A stretch of DNA of 64,000 bases from Paraburkholderia panacisoli. GTDB taxonomy: Bacteria; Pseudomonadota; Gammaproteobacteria; Burkholderiales; Burkholderiaceae. Below, piece after piece: positions 52,805 to 61,899 of the stretch (positions are counted from its first letter, which is position 1; the number at the start of each line of letters is the position of its first letter). The notes beneath the pieces are model-generated. The model worked only from the letters and a program-made list of their open reading frames with translations. It had not been told where the DNA came from and did no database searches. Position numbers and translations under genes: made by a program. Where the stretch lies: NCBI RefSeq assembly GCF_008369935.1, contig NZ_VTUZ01000037.1, positions 1 to 64,000 of the forward strand, given 5' to 3'.

Positions 52805-53096
52805 TCTTGTGTCGCGTCGTAGAGTCCGTGGAAACGGGAGCCATGATGGTACCGTGTTGCCGCCCCACTGCCTAGCAATCCGAAAAGCCGCGGCCATACC
52901 GCACAGGTGCCTGTGGCCGGGCGGTTCGAGCCGGTTGGACCAGCCGGCGCGGCGGCGTGCCGGGCATCGACCGCCGCCGGTTCGCGGCAACCCGCCGAAG
53001 TGTTGCGAAAAAACGCCCCCGCAACGGTTTAGGCCGCATAATTGAGCCGATTGCGCACTCCCTGCGCCAAAATCCAGCTCCTTTTTGTCAATCTTC
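52805..53096. other. 292-bp divergent intergenic region (rubredoxin / thiD)
   Basis: No gene. It must hold the promoters for rubredoxin (minus) and thiD (plus). No clear boxes could be fixed by eye, and no TPP riboswitch (thi box) was recognised. Confidence 0.35.
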
Positions 53097-53957
53097 ATGC
53101 CCAGCGACACGCCCCCGATCGTCCTCACCTTCGGCCTTTCCGATCCCACCGGCGGCTCCGGCCTGCAAGCCGACCTGATGACTCTTGCCAGCATGGGCTG
53201 TCATGGCGTCTCCGTGCTCACGGGCTACACCGTGCGCGACTCGGCAAGTTGCGACGAAGTCACCGGCCTCGATCCCGAGATCGTCGCGACCCAGGCGCGC
53301 ATGCTGCTCGAAGACATGCCGATCTCCGCGTTCAAGGTCGGCGCCTGCACGCGCGCGGAAGTGGTCAGCGCGATCGCCGAAGTGGTCGCCGATTACGACG
53401 ACATTCCGCTGATTCTCGCCCCCGACTTCACGCTCGACGACGAGCACGTGCTCGCCGCCGACGAACTGCGCGAAGCGATCGCCGATCTGCTCGCTCCGCA
53501 AACCACCCTGCTGGTCGCCGATTCGGCGACACTCCTCGCGCTCGCCCAGCCGGATGGCGACGCCGAAGCGCCGAGCCTCGACGCGGCGATCTCGCATCTG
53601 CTATCGCAAGGCTGCGAATACATTCTGTCGATGGAAACCGGCACGCACCGGCTCGTCAATACGCTGTTCAGCGAAGACGGGCAGCTGCGTCAGGACATGT
53701 GGGACCGCGGCAGCCATCGGCTGATGGGCCTGACGGACACGCTAGGGGCCGCGATCGCCGCATTGCTCGCCAATGGCCAGGAACCCGCCGAAGCGGTGCG
53801 CGAGGCGCAGGAGTATCTGTACCAGGCGGTGCGCAACGCGTTCCGGCCTGGCATGGGCGCGTATATACCGGACCGGTTCTTCTGGGCGCGCAGCAGCGAC
53901 GACGAAACGCCGCCCACCGCGGGCAAGGACACCGCGCCGGGTGAAGCGCGGCACTGA
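53097..53957 (+). CDS. thiD: hydroxymethylpyrimidine/phosphomethylpyrimidine kinase
   Basis: A 286-residue ribokinase-fold kinase for the thiamine pyrimidine branch. It has VLTFGLSDPTGGSGLQADLM (the ThiD GSDxxGGAG-type loop, here with Pro-Thr), GVSVLTGYTVRDS, VTGLDPEIVATQARMLLED, ILSMETGTHRL and GLTDTLGAAIAALLANG. The catalytic region usually reads G(T/A)GC; here it is TDTLG, a moderate departure. ATG 53097 is used, with TTG 53085 as alternative. It ends at a strong terminator. Confidence 0.85.
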   Translation: MPSDTPPIVLTFGLSDPTGGSGLQADLMTLASMGCHGVSVLTGYTVRDSASCDEVTGLDPEIVATQARMLLEDMPISAFKVGACTRAEVVSAIAEVVADYDDIPLILAPDFTLDDEHVLAADELREAIADLLAPQTTLLVADSATLLALAQPDGDAEAPSLDAAISHLLSQGCEYILSMETGTHRLVNTLFSEDGQLRQDMWDRGSHRLMGLTDTLGAAIAALLANGQEPAEAVREAQEYLYQAVRNAFRPGMGAYIPDRFFWARSSDDETPPTAGKDTAPGEARH

Positions 53958-53984
53958 GCCTCGGCAGCACTGGCCGTACGCATG

Positions 53985-54012
53985 AAAAAACCCGCATGAA
54001 TGCGGGTTTTTT
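53985..54012 (+). terminator. rho-independent terminator after thiD
   Basis: CCCGCA-TGAA-TGCGGG flanked by A6 and T6 (53985-54012) is a perfect hairpin followed by a T run. It ends thiD transcription, and the A tract makes it work in reverse too. Confidence 0.92.
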
Positions 54013-54160
54013 CTCATTTGCGAACACGCTTTGCATTGATCTAGCATAAATTCCGCTCCCGCTCCATTAACATTCGCTTCATCACGTAATTAAACTTTAC
54101 AGCGCGCGCGTTGCCGCCACGCTAGACTTTACAAGTCGTGAACTTGTCATATGCTCTCAT

Positions 54161-55399
54161 ATGCCTTTTCCAACCTTTTTCATCCATCCTCCAAAAAGCG
54201 GTGGCTCTACCGTCATTTCGTTTTTTGACTTGAATGAAGTTAAAGACCAGTTCGCCGTTTTCGCATGGGATCGAGAGGGGGGTTGGGGAAGCTATCGCGA
54301 CAAACTGTTGACCACCGGGATCGGCGGCGGCCATCACCCGTGTGGCATGCACCGAATCATTAAGCAGCCGGCCCGGTACTGCACCATTCTGCGTGATCCT
54401 CTCGCGCGCCAGATATCGCATTACTGGTACGCGGCGAGCGGCAAGAACGGCGACGTTATGCGAGATGTCCACGTATCGGCGTCCCAGGCTCTCGTGCAGC
54501 AAGGCACGCTCTCCCTCGACGAATGGGTTGGTGAATCCCTGGATGGAAAAAATCTGTTCGTCCAGATGCTGAGCGGTCATTCCGATCTGAATGAAACCAG
54601 GCTTGAGGTCGCGCAAAGCCATCTTCGCCAACACATCGTCACAGTCGGTGTCCGTGAGAACATGAGCGAATTTCTACTCCGGCTCGCTGGCATGAGCGGA
54701 CTGAAATTGCCATTTTATTTTGAAGCAAACAAGACGGCAGGTTCACCGAAAGGCGGATGCCATTTAAGCGAAGCAGCCAGACAAAAATTTCTCGAAGACA
54801 ATAGCCTCGATTACGAACTCTTTCGCGACGCCAAACGGATGATCGAAAGACAGGTGGATGAATCGGGCCGTATCTTTTCGAATGCGCTGGAGCTAGTCCA
54901 GATCATTCAGGCGGAAATAGATCAGCTTGAAAATCCACACATCCACAGTTCGTGGGTATCCGGCTTCGACGAAACGTTCCTCTCAAAAGTTACGAGCGTA
55001 GTCCGTCGATTCGGCCTCGCACCTATCGACGAATATCTGCAGTTAACGCAAAAAGCCGGCAAGCCGCTCCCGCCGACATGTTCGACGGCTTCGTCGACGC
55101 GGTCCACGACGGCGTGGTGGCGGGCTGGGCCGTCAATCTCAGCCGGCCCGAGCAAAGCGTGCCGCTCGAAGTCCGTGTGGGTCCAAAGATCGTCGCGAGC
55201 GGCTGGAGCGGCGAGCTCCGCCCCGACGTGGCTAACACGGGATACCCAAGCTCGCACACTGGCTTTTCAATTCCTCTGCCTGCCGGCATTTCGGACGGTT
55301 TTTGAGTCACAATCGCCAACTCGCCCGAGAGCCTGCACAACGCAGGAGTCTGGCGGCAAGGCTGGTATTGCGCCTGAGCACCAAGGGAACTCACAATGA
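54161..55399 (+). pseudogene. sulfotransferase-family gene with a frameshifted C-terminal domain
   Basis: The start MPFPTFFIHPPKSGGSTVIS carries the PAPS-binding PKSGGST loop, and ARYCTILRDPLARQISHYWY is the second sulfotransferase motif, so residues 1-300 are an intact catalytic domain. Near 55070 the frame slips. The next domain, GFVDAVHDGVVAGWAVNLS to RPDVANTGYPSSHTGF, a GWA-type repeat often found fused to glycan enzymes, continues in another frame to a stop at 55305. The annotated frame instead runs as low-complexity sequence to 55399, overlapping cysC as ATGA. A shortened enzyme may still work. AT-richer than its surroundings. Confidence 0.75.
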
Positions 55400-56022
55400 A
55401 CCAGACTCACACTTTCCTGCAGCGTTGTCACGGCGCGATCAGCAGTCAGCAGAGGAAGCGGATCTTCCGCCAACAGCCAGTCACGATCTGGCTGACCGGC
55501 CTGTCCGGCGCGGGCAAATCGACCATCGCATTCGAGCTCGAAGCGCAGTTGGTCTCGTTAGGCCATGCCTGCTACGTGCTCGACGGGGACAATATCCGTC
55601 ACGGCCTGGCTTGCGATCTCGGTTTCGAGCAGAAAGATCGCCGCGAAAATATCCGTAGAGTCGCGCATGTCGCGCAATTGATGAACGACGCGGGCCTGAT
55701 TGTCATCACTGCGCTGATTTCCCCGATGCGCGAAGACCGGGCGATGGCACGCGACATCATCGGGCGCGACAAATTTATCGAGACCTATCTGTTCGCGCCT
55801 GTCGAAACATGCGCCCGGCGTGATCCGAAAGGCCTCTACGCGAAAGCTCGCTCCGGAGAGATTGCATCGTTTACCGGCGTGTCGGCGCCTTATGAAGCGC
55901 CGCTTGATCCCGAACTCCGCATCGACACGGCCACGCTGTCGTCGGCGGAAAGCGTGGCGCGGGTATTCGCCCACCTGCGCGAGACGTCGCTGACGACCAG
56001 CGGTCAAGAAGCCGGAGCGTAG
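55396..56022 (+). CDS. cysC: adenylylsulfate (APS) kinase
   Basis: A 208-residue kinase phosphorylating APS to PAPS, the sulfate donor for sulfotransferases. Walker A is TIWLTGLSGAGKSTIAFELE; CYVLDGDNIRHGLACDLGFE, KDRRENIRRVAHVAQLMNDA, DPKGLYAKARSGEIASFTGV and APYEAPLDPELRIDT complete the family motifs. All are intact, unlike the broken copy at 20153. AAGGGA precedes ATG 55396. Stand-alone cysC without cysND here needs APS made elsewhere. Its place next to a sulfotransferase indicates glycan or lipid sulfation rather than assimilation. Confidence 0.95.
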   Translation: MNQTHTFLQRCHGAISSQQRKRIFRQQPVTIWLTGLSGAGKSTIAFELEAQLVSLGHACYVLDGDNIRHGLACDLGFEQKDRRENIRRVAHVAQLMNDAGLIVITALISPMREDRAMARDIIGRDKFIETYLFAPVETCARRDPKGLYAKARSGEIASFTGVSAPYEAPLDPELRIDTATLSSAESVARVFAHLRETSLTTSGQEAGA

Positions 56023-56049
56023 TCTCGGAGCGCTTTTGCAGCTGTTCGC

Positions 56050-56093
56050 CCCAAAAGAAAGAACCCGCATCTCTGCGGGTTCTTTCTTTTGGG
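56050..56093. terminator. bidirectional terminator between cysC and groEL
   Basis: A perfect 20-bp inverted repeat, CCCAAAAGAAAGAACCCGCA (56050-56069), a TCTC loop, and its complement to 56093. A-rich and T-rich arms allow termination of both cysC (plus) and groEL (minus). Confidence 0.9.
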
Positions 56094-56159
56094 AAGCACG
56101 CCTCGCGGCGCACTTCCCCATGTGTTCCCAACTGAGCCTCGTACGAGGCCCAAGCGGAA

Positions 56160-57800
56160 TTACATGTCCATGCCCATGCCGCCCATGCCGCCGGGCATGC
56201 CGCCACCCATCGGTGCGTCTTCCTTCGGCACTTCGCAAACAGCTGCGTCGGTCGTCAGCAGGAGACCAGCAACCGATGCTGCGTTTTGCAGCGCCGTGCG
56301 CGTCACCTTCGTCGGATCCACGACACCTGCGTCAACCAGGTCGACGTACTCGCCGGTCGCTGCGTTGTAGCCGTAGTTGCCTTGGCCAGCAGCAACAGCC
56401 GCCACCACGACGCTGGCTTCTTCGCCGCCGTTCGTGACGATCTGGCGCAGCGGCTCTTCCATTGCGCGCAGCACGATCTTGATACCTGCGTCCTGATCGG
56501 CGTTAATGCCCTTCAGGCCGGCGATTGCCGTACGTGCGCGGATCAGCGCGACGCCGCCGCCAGCAACGATGCCTTCTTCCACAGCTGCGCGCGTTGCGTG
56601 CAGTGCGTCTTCGACACGTGCCTTCTTTTCCTTCATTTCGACTTCGGTCGCAGCGCCGACCTTGATCACTGCAACACCGCCTGCCAGCTTGGCAACGCGC
56701 TCTTGCAGCTTTTCACGGTCGTAGTCCGACGTTGCTTCTTCGATTTGCGTGCGAACTTGCTTCACACGTGCTTCGATGTTTGCACCTTCGCCAGCGCCGT
56801 CGATGATCGTCGTGTTTTCCTTGCCCACTTCGATGCGCTTCGCTTGACCCAGTTCAGCCAGCGTTGCCTTTTCGAGCGTCAGGCCGGTTTCTTCAGCGAT
56901 GACTTGACCACCGGTCAGGATCGCGATGTCTTCCAGCATGGCCTTACGACGATCGCCGAAGCCCGGAGCCTTCACAGCAACGGTCTTCAGGATGCCGCGG
57001 ATGTTGTTCACAACCAGCGTAGCCAGCGCTTCGCCTTCGACGTCTTCTGCGATGATCAGCAGCGGACGGCCAGCCTTCGCGACTTGTTCCAGCACCGGCA
57101 GCAGGTCACGGATGTTCGACACCTTCTTGTCGTGCAGCAGCACGAACGGGTTGTCCAGAACGGCGACTTGCTTGTCCGGGTTGTTGATGAAGTACGGCGA
57201 CAGGTAGCCGCGGTCGAATTGCATACCTTCGACAACGTCCAGCTCGTCTTGCAGCGACTTGCCGTCTTCGACGGTGATGACGCCTTCCTTGCCGACCTTG
57301 TCCATCGCTTCAGCGATACGGTCGCCGATCGACGAATCGCTGTTCGCCGAGATCGCGCCGACTTGAGCGATTTCCTTGTTGGTCGTGCAAGGCTTGCTGA
57401 TCTTGCGCAGTTCTTCGATCGCAGCCGTCACAGCCTTGTCGATGCCGCGCTTCAGGTCCATCGGGTTCATGCCCGATGCGACGTACTTCATGCCTTCGCG
57501 GACGATGGATTGTGCGAGAACCGTTGCGGTCGTCGTACCGTCGCCTGCGTTGTCGCTGGTCTTGGAAGCCACTTCCTTGACCATTTGCGCGCCCATGTTC
57601 TGGAGCTTGTCTTTCAGTTCGATCTCTTTCGCGACCGACACACCGTCCTTGGTGACCGTCGGGCCGCCGAAGCTGCGTTCCAGGACAACGTTGCGGCCCT
57701 TCGGACCCAGCGTGACCTTCACAGCGTTCGCGAGAATGTTCACGCCTTCGACCATCTTGGCACGGGCGGAATCACCGAATACGACGTCTTTAGCTGCCAT
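56160..57800 (-). CDS. groL: chaperonin GroEL (60 kDa)
   Basis: A 546-residue cytoplasmic chaperonin forming the double-ring folding chamber. It has KVTLGPKGRNVVLERSFGGP, TKDGVSVAKEIELKD, NAGDGTTTATVLAQSIVREG (ATP site), AAVEEGIVAGGGVALIRART (signature) and the Gly-Met tail GGMPGGMGGMGMDM. Length is exact for the family. It follows groES by 54 bp and shares its promoter and CIRCE operator. Confidence 0.99.
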   Translation of the reverse strand: MAAKDVVFGDSARAKMVEGVNILANAVKVTLGPKGRNVVLERSFGGPTVTKDGVSVAKEIELKDKLQNMGAQMVKEVASKTSDNAGDGTTTATVLAQSIVREGMKYVASGMNPMDLKRGIDKAVTAAIEELRKISKPCTTNKEIAQVGAISANSDSSIGDRIAEAMDKVGKEGVITVEDGKSLQDELDVVEGMQFDRGYLSPYFINNPDKQVAVLDNPFVLLHDKKVSNIRDLLPVLEQVAKAGRPLLIIAEDVEGEALATLVVNNIRGILKTVAVKAPGFGDRRKAMLEDIAILTGGQVIAEETGLTLEKATLAELGQAKRIEVGKENTTIIDGAGEGANIEARVKQVRTQIEEATSDYDREKLQERVAKLAGGVAVIKVGAATEVEMKEKKARVEDALHATRAAVEEGIVAGGGVALIRARTAIAGLKGINADQDAGIKIVLRAMEEPLRQIVTNGGEEASVVVAAVAAGQGNYGYNAATGEYVDLVDAGVVDPTKVTRTALQNAASVAGLLLTTDAAVCEVPKEDAPMGGGMPGGMGGMGMDM

Positions 57801-57854
57801 CTTCTAACTCCTTGAATTCTTTGGATATGACCGGGAAAAGTAGCGGCTTTGCGC

Positions 57855-58145
57855 TTACTTCTGCACCACGGCCATGATGTCTTCTTCGCGCATTACGAGC
57901 AGTTCGTTGCCATCGACCTTGACGGTCTGGCCTGCGTACTTGCCGAACAGGACGCGGTCGCCGACCTTCACGTCGAGCGCGATTTGTGCGCCCTTGTCGT
58001 CACGCTTGCCCGGGCCGACTGCGAGGATTTCGCCTTGATCCGGCTTTTCCGCTGCGGCTTCGGGGATCACGATGCCCGACGCGGTCTTGGTTTCTTGATC
58101 CAGACGTTTGACGATCACGCGATCATGCAAAGGACGAAGGTTCAT
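57855..58145 (-). CDS. groS: co-chaperonin GroES (10 kDa)
   Basis: A 96-residue lid protein for GroEL. NLRPLHDRVIVKRLDQETKT is the N-terminal signature, TASGIVIPEAAAEKPDQG the mobile loop, and VLFGKYAGQTVKVDGNELLV the C-terminal part. ATG 58145 is preceded by AGAGAGGAGTATGT-type Shine-Dalgarno sequence. It is the first gene of the heat-shock operon. Confidence 0.99.
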   Translation of the reverse strand: MNLRPLHDRVIVKRLDQETKTASGIVIPEAAAEKPDQGEILAVGPGKRDDKGAQIALDVKVGDRVLFGKYAGQTVKVDGNELLVMREEDIMAVVQK

Positions 58146-58218
58146 ACATACTCCTCTCTTAATTGAGACTGAAGAACGCTGAGAAAACCCGGCTGGCAGA
58201 GCCAACCGGCGATGTTGT

Positions 58219-58245
58219 TAGCACTCTCGTGCAGCGAGTGCTAAT
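58219..58245 (-). promoter_or_regulatory. CIRCE operator (HrcA site)
   Basis: A perfect TTAGCACTC-N9-GAGTGCTAA inverted repeat, the consensus HrcA-binding site. It lies about 75 bp upstream of groES and directly downstream of the -10 box, so HrcA binding would block initiation until heat shock. Confidence 0.97.
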
Positions 58246-58272
58246 TATATGGACGGGCGGTGACAAATTCAA
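58245..58272 (-). promoter_or_regulatory. sigma-70 type promoter of groES-groEL
   Basis: On the minus strand, TTGAAT (58272-58267), 16 bp, TATAAT (58250-58245), immediately followed by the CIRCE element. A near-consensus vegetative promoter overlapping an HrcA operator is the expected arrangement. Confidence 0.75.
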
Positions 58273-58585
58273 GAAGGGATGGCGCGCAATGCGGAAGATC
58301 GTGTCGCCATGGGGCTAAGCGGCGCTTTCACGCGCCCGGAAGGAACCGCGCACGCCAACGGGACTCGCTGTCGACGCGAAGAAAGCCAAGCAAAAACAAG
58401 CACTTGCAGCCTGATCAGCGGCTCGTGCCGCCGCGCTGTTCGGGCCGCGCGACGCGGTGACTTAAATCAGCGGCGCGTGATCAATGGCGGCGGCTGGCGG
58501 ATTTCCAGGGAAACCCCTGGCCTGTCTTCGCACACACGCGCGTCCGGCTCCGCGCACGAAAACACCAGCGGACACTTCCCCCGCC
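58273..58585. other. 313-bp stretch upstream of groES
   Basis: No gene. Frames on both strands are short and Arg/Ala-rich. It separates the groESL promoter from the end of the minus-strand small gene at 58586. Confidence 0.35.
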
Positions 58586-58897
58586 TCACTTTCCCGCTGG
58601 CGGCCGCACCGCGTTTTTGGCCTGCCACTTGAGCCGCCCGCAATTCGCTTTGATCCGCGACGCGAATTCCGCAGGGTCGCGCTCGCGCAGCGCGCTCATC
58701 TGGCCGATGCCGCTCTCCGCGCGGCTCCATCCCACCTGCCAGTGCCGATCGAAGTCGGCGGGATCATGCAGCAACTTTCTCAGCCGCTGTTTGTACCCCT
58801 CGACGCGCTCGGCCGACGCCCCGCACAGCGCCTGCGCGAAGTGAGCCCGCTCGCCCGCCGTTTCGGCCTTGGTATCCGCGGGGACCTCGGCGGCCAT
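58586..58897 (-). CDS. small hypothetical protein
   Basis: A 103-residue, charged, probably helical protein. It contains GERAHFAQALCGASAERVEG, YKQRLRKLLHDPADFDRHWQ and MSALRERDPAEFASRIKANC, resembling small phasin-like or helical-bundle proteins, though no family is certain. ATG 58897 is chosen because AGGAG lies 6 bp upstream; a longer in-frame start at 59140 lacks a ribosome site. A plus-strand frame across the same DNA is judged a shadow. Confidence 0.55.
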   Translation of the reverse strand: MAAEVPADTKAETAGERAHFAQALCGASAERVEGYKQRLRKLLHDPADFDRHWQVGWSRAESGIGQMSALRERDPAEFASRIKANCGRLKWQAKNAVRPPAGK

Positions 58898-59176
58898 CGT
58901 CGGCTCCTGACTATCCGCTGCCGCACCCAGGGATTTCCCCACACCTTCTCGCCGTTGTCCGCCGTCTGGCGCAAAAGTGTCTTTAATAGACAGCAGGATG
59001 GCGTTTTCGCGCGCTATCTGCCCGACTGTCTGGACGATACACGGTGTTACGCTGGAACAAGCAGCCTTCGCAGCAGTGAGCCGCCGTTCAGCGGCAGATT
59101 CGAACGCCAACAGAACACGCCGCGAAGCGCACATGGCCAATGAAAAAGGCGAAACATCGCTGCGGGAGCGACTGCG
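58898..59176. other. 279-bp divergent intergenic region
   Basis: Separates the small minus-strand gene from the plus-strand secreted protein. No further gene is supported. Confidence 0.35.
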
Positions 59177-59755
59177 ATGGAATTTAAAACATATACCGTA
59201 CTGACGCTATTGGTGTGCAGCAGCACTGCCTTCGCATGGCAGCCGCTCACCTATCCGATCCGAAGTCAAAGCCCCTATCGGCGCAGCGTCGACACCGCGC
59301 TGTGCTACGCGGAAGCGACCCGGGTGACCAAGGTCAACATAGTGCGCGAACCGCAGATTCCACAGCCTGCTGCACCTGCCAGCAAAGCCTCGTCGACCGG
59401 CGCACCGGCGCGTCCGCCATTACCACCCAGCACTTTCTCAACCGCGCCGATGAGCGCGAGCATGCCGGCCGCTGCGACCGAGCCCGGCGCGAAGGCGCCA
59501 GCGCCGACCGCCGCAACGGCCTCGGGCGCCTCGGCGGCGAAACCAGCGAGCACGCCAGCCACCGCCGCGATGGCGGCTTCGGGGACGATCGCTGACCTCG
59601 GCGCATCGGAGGCGGCGATGGCCAGTTCGCCACAGGCGAACGCGGCGTCCGCTGTGAAGCTGCCACCGCTGCCGGCACCCGAGCCGCCCATGACACGGTA
59701 CTGGGCCGCGTACGGCGCATGCATGCAGGCACGGGGTTACGTCGTCGCCCAGTAG
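59177..59755 (+). CDS. secreted Ala/Pro-rich hypothetical protein
   Basis: A 192-residue protein with a clear signal peptide (MEFKTYTVLTLLVCSSTAFA, cleavage after AFA), then a short folded part with a cysteine (TALCYAEATRVTKVN), a long Ala/Pro/Thr-rich disordered middle, and a C-terminal YWAAYGACMQARGYVVAQ. The two cysteines could pair. GGGAG precedes ATG 59177. Probably periplasmic or outer-membrane attached; function unknown. The short tail resembles those of small Burkholderia envelope proteins. Confidence 0.7.
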   Translation: MEFKTYTVLTLLVCSSTAFAWQPLTYPIRSQSPYRRSVDTALCYAEATRVTKVNIVREPQIPQPAAPASKASSTGAPARPPLPPSTFSTAPMSASMPAAATEPGAKAPAPTAATASGASAAKPASTPATAAMAASGTIADLGASEAAMASSPQANAASAVKLPPLPAPEPPMTRYWAAYGACMQARGYVVAQ

Positions 59756-59838
59756 CGATCCCTGCGTGCAAATCTCGTTGCCGCGCCCCGTTCTTCGAAT
59801 CGTGGCGTCGACATTCGACGCCCGTTAGCGACTTGACC

Positions 59839-61767
59839 ATGCTTAGCGATATGACCTCCAATCAGCCAGGTTCCCGGCGATGCGTCCAGTGCGGTGCGCC
59901 GCTAGCCGGCCGCTTTTCGCCTTGTGCTTCGTGCCGGGCGCTGCCGGCCGACACGTTCGACGCACGCGCCGCATCATCGCGGGAATTGCAGATTCCGTTG
60001 AATCATCCTCGCTCGATGCTCGCCACGACACTGCCACCGCGCAGAATCTGGAGTCCGACGTCGCGCGCGCTGGTCAAGCGCTACGACTCGATCGAAGAGC
60101 CCGCGGGCCCGACGAGCGCCTATCAGCGGTTGCGCAAGCCTATGGTGGTGGGAGTGTCGGTGCTAGTGGCGACATCCGCTGTCTATCTGGGCTTCGTCCA
60201 TAGCGACGATTTGCGCGTGGGTACACCGATCGCGGTCGCCGGCAAGGTGCAGTCGCAGAACGGCAAGCCGTCCATTCCCGTTGCCGGGCGACCTGCAGCG
60301 GTCGTCGCTCAGCGGCAAGCCACCGTGGTCGCTCAGTTGCACCCCGCCGGCGACGCGCAGCAGAAGCCCGGCGTCGTAACGCAGCAGCAGCCCGCCGTCG
60401 TTGCCCAGCCGCAGTCAGCCGTCCCCGCTCAGCGACCGCAAGCGGTCCTCGCGCAGCAACAACCCGCCATCCTCGCGCAACAGCAGCCCGCCATCGTCGC
60501 CCAGCAGCAGCCCGCCGTCCCCGCTCAGCGACATCCAGCGGTGCTCGCGCAGCAACAGCCCGCCGCCATCGCGCAGCAACAACCAGCGGTCCTCGCGCAG
60601 CGGCAGGCTGCCGTCGTCGCCCAGCAGCAGCCTGCCGTCCCCGCTCAGCGACAGCCAGCGGTGCCCGCACAGCAACAGCCCGCCGCCGTCGCGCAGCAAC
60701 AGCCAGCGGTCCTCGCGCAGCGGCAGCCCGCAGTCGTCGCCCAGCAGCAGCCTGCCCTCCTCGCTCAGCGACAGCCAGCGGTGCTCACGCAGCAACAGCC
60801 CGCCGCCGTCGCGCAGCAACAACCAGCGGTCCTTGCGCAGCGGCAGCCCGCCGTCGTCGCCCAGCAGCAACCCGCCGTCCCCGCTCAGCGACAGCCAGCG
60901 GTGCCCGCACAGCAACAGCCCGCCGCCGTCGCCCAGCAACAGCCAGCGGTCCTCGCGCAGCGGCAGGCCGCCGTCGTCGCCCAGCAGCAGCCCGCTGTCC
61001 CCGCTCAGCGACAGCCAGTGGTGCTCGCGCAGCAACAGCCCGCCGCCGTCGCCCAGCAACAACCAGCGGTCCTCGCGCAGCGGCAGGCCGCCGTCGTCGG
61101 CCAGCAGCAGCCCGCCGTCCCCGCTCAGCGACAGCCAGTGGTGCTCGCGCAGCAACAGTCCGCCGTCGTCGCCCAGCAACAGCCCGCCGTCCTCGCGCCG
61201 CAGCGACCAGCCGTCGCCGCGCAGCGACAGCCCGCCATCGACGCGCCAAGACTCGCGTCGTTGCGTTCCTCTTCAGTTACACCCCCGGCCACATTGCCAC
61301 CCGCTCAGCGCCGCGTCGCGCTGGCCACGGCGGAACCCGGGCGCGCCATCGACAATCAGCCAATCAGCCAGGCGGATAAACTGCGCGCCGAGGTGTCGAG
61401 GTATCTGAGAGCCGCGCGTGTCAATCTGCAAGCGAACAATCTGTCGGCTACAAAATCGCGCCTCGCGGCGGCCATCGCCGCACAGCCCGACAACCGCGAC
61501 GCACTGCGCATGCGCTCCACGGTGCGTACGCGCGAACAGCAGCGGGATGCGCTACTCAGCCTCGCGCACGGCTGCGGTTACGTCGGGCATTGGACATGCA
61601 TGACGCGCAACGCCAGCATTGCCCTGCAGATCGATTCGAGCAGCAAGGAGGCACGGCGTCTCGCGACACTGTCGATGCACGAATCCGCTCCCCCAAGCGC
61701 GGCGCCTGCAATCGACGCTGAGCCCGAGCCGTTGCCCGCCATCCGCGGCATGATCGCGCATCATTGA
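59839..61767 (+). CDS. membrane protein with zinc-ribbon start, long Gln-rich repeat and TPR-like end
   Basis: A 642-residue protein of unknown function. The N-terminus has CVQCGAPLAGRFSPCASC, a likely zinc ribbon, then a single transmembrane helix near residue 115 (VVGVSVLVATSAVYLGF). Residues about 155-470 are octapeptide repeats of the form QQQPAVxAQ or QRQPAVxAQ, arranged in a 40-residue (120-bp) higher-order unit. The C-terminal 130 residues are helical and TPR-like (SRYLRAARVNLQANNLSATK, RLAAAIAAQPDNRDALRMRS). ATG 59839 is used; ATG 59851 is possible. Repeats are prone to length variation. Confidence 0.72.
   Translation: MLSDMTSNQPGSRRCVQCGAPLAGRFSPCASCRALPADTFDARAASSRELQIPLNHPRSMLATTLPPRRIWSPTSRALVKRYDSIEEPAGPTSAYQRLRKPMVVGVSVLVATSAVYLGFVHSDDLRVGTPIAVAGKVQSQNGKPSIPVAGRPAAVVAQRQATVVAQLHPAGDAQQKPGVVTQQQPAVVAQPQSAVPAQRPQAVLAQQQPAILAQQQPAIVAQQQPAVPAQRHPAVLAQQQPAAIAQQQPAVLAQRQAAVVAQQQPAVPAQRQPAVPAQQQPAAVAQQQPAVLAQRQPAVVAQQQPALLAQRQPAVLTQQQPAAVAQQQPAVLAQRQPAVVAQQQPAVPAQRQPAVPAQQQPAAVAQQQPAVLAQRQAAVVAQQQPAVPAQRQPVVLAQQQPAAVAQQQPAVLAQRQAAVVGQQQPAVPAQRQPVVLAQQQSAVVAQQQPAVLAPQRPAVAAQRQPAIDAPRLASLRSSSVTPPATLPPAQRRVALATAEPGRAIDNQPISQADKLRAEVSRYLRAARVNLQANNLSATKSRLAAAIAAQPDNRDALRMRSTVRTREQQRDALLSLAHGCGYVGHWTCMTRNASIALQIDSSSKEARRLATLSMHESAPPSAAPAIDAEPEPLPAIRGMIAHH
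60300..61240 (+). repeat. 24-bp tandem repeat with 120-bp super-repeat inside the coding frame
   Basis: Units based on CAGCAACAGCCCGCCGTC-like 24-mers (codons QQQPAV.AQ) recur about 39 times. Every 120 bp the same order of variants returns: blocks starting at 60541, 60661, 60781, 60901, 61021 and 61141 are nearly identical. All lengths are multiples of three, so the frame is kept. It explains the strong antisense Leu/Gly-rich frames seen here. Confidence 0.93.
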
Positions 61768-61899
61768 CGTTTCGCCGACCGGCTTCGGCGAGTCACGCTC
61801 TTCGCCGCGCAACGCTCGCGGGGTACGTTAACGCGCCGCGGAGGCGAAACTCACCTGCCGCGCAATCGCAGGGCAGCGGACGCAGTATCCCTAAGCGTC

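Noticed and set aside
52805..53096. TPP riboswitch upstream of thiD
   Set aside because: No thi-box-like conserved sequence was found in the leader.
56286..57815. 509-codon open frame opposite groEL
   Set aside because: Shadow of a highly conserved gene; composition (Asp/His/Val/Leu) is what the groEL complement gives.
60300..61240. Tandem repeats that might be read as a CRISPR array
   Set aside because: There are no unique spacers; units are contiguous, in frame and coding, with a 120-bp super-period.
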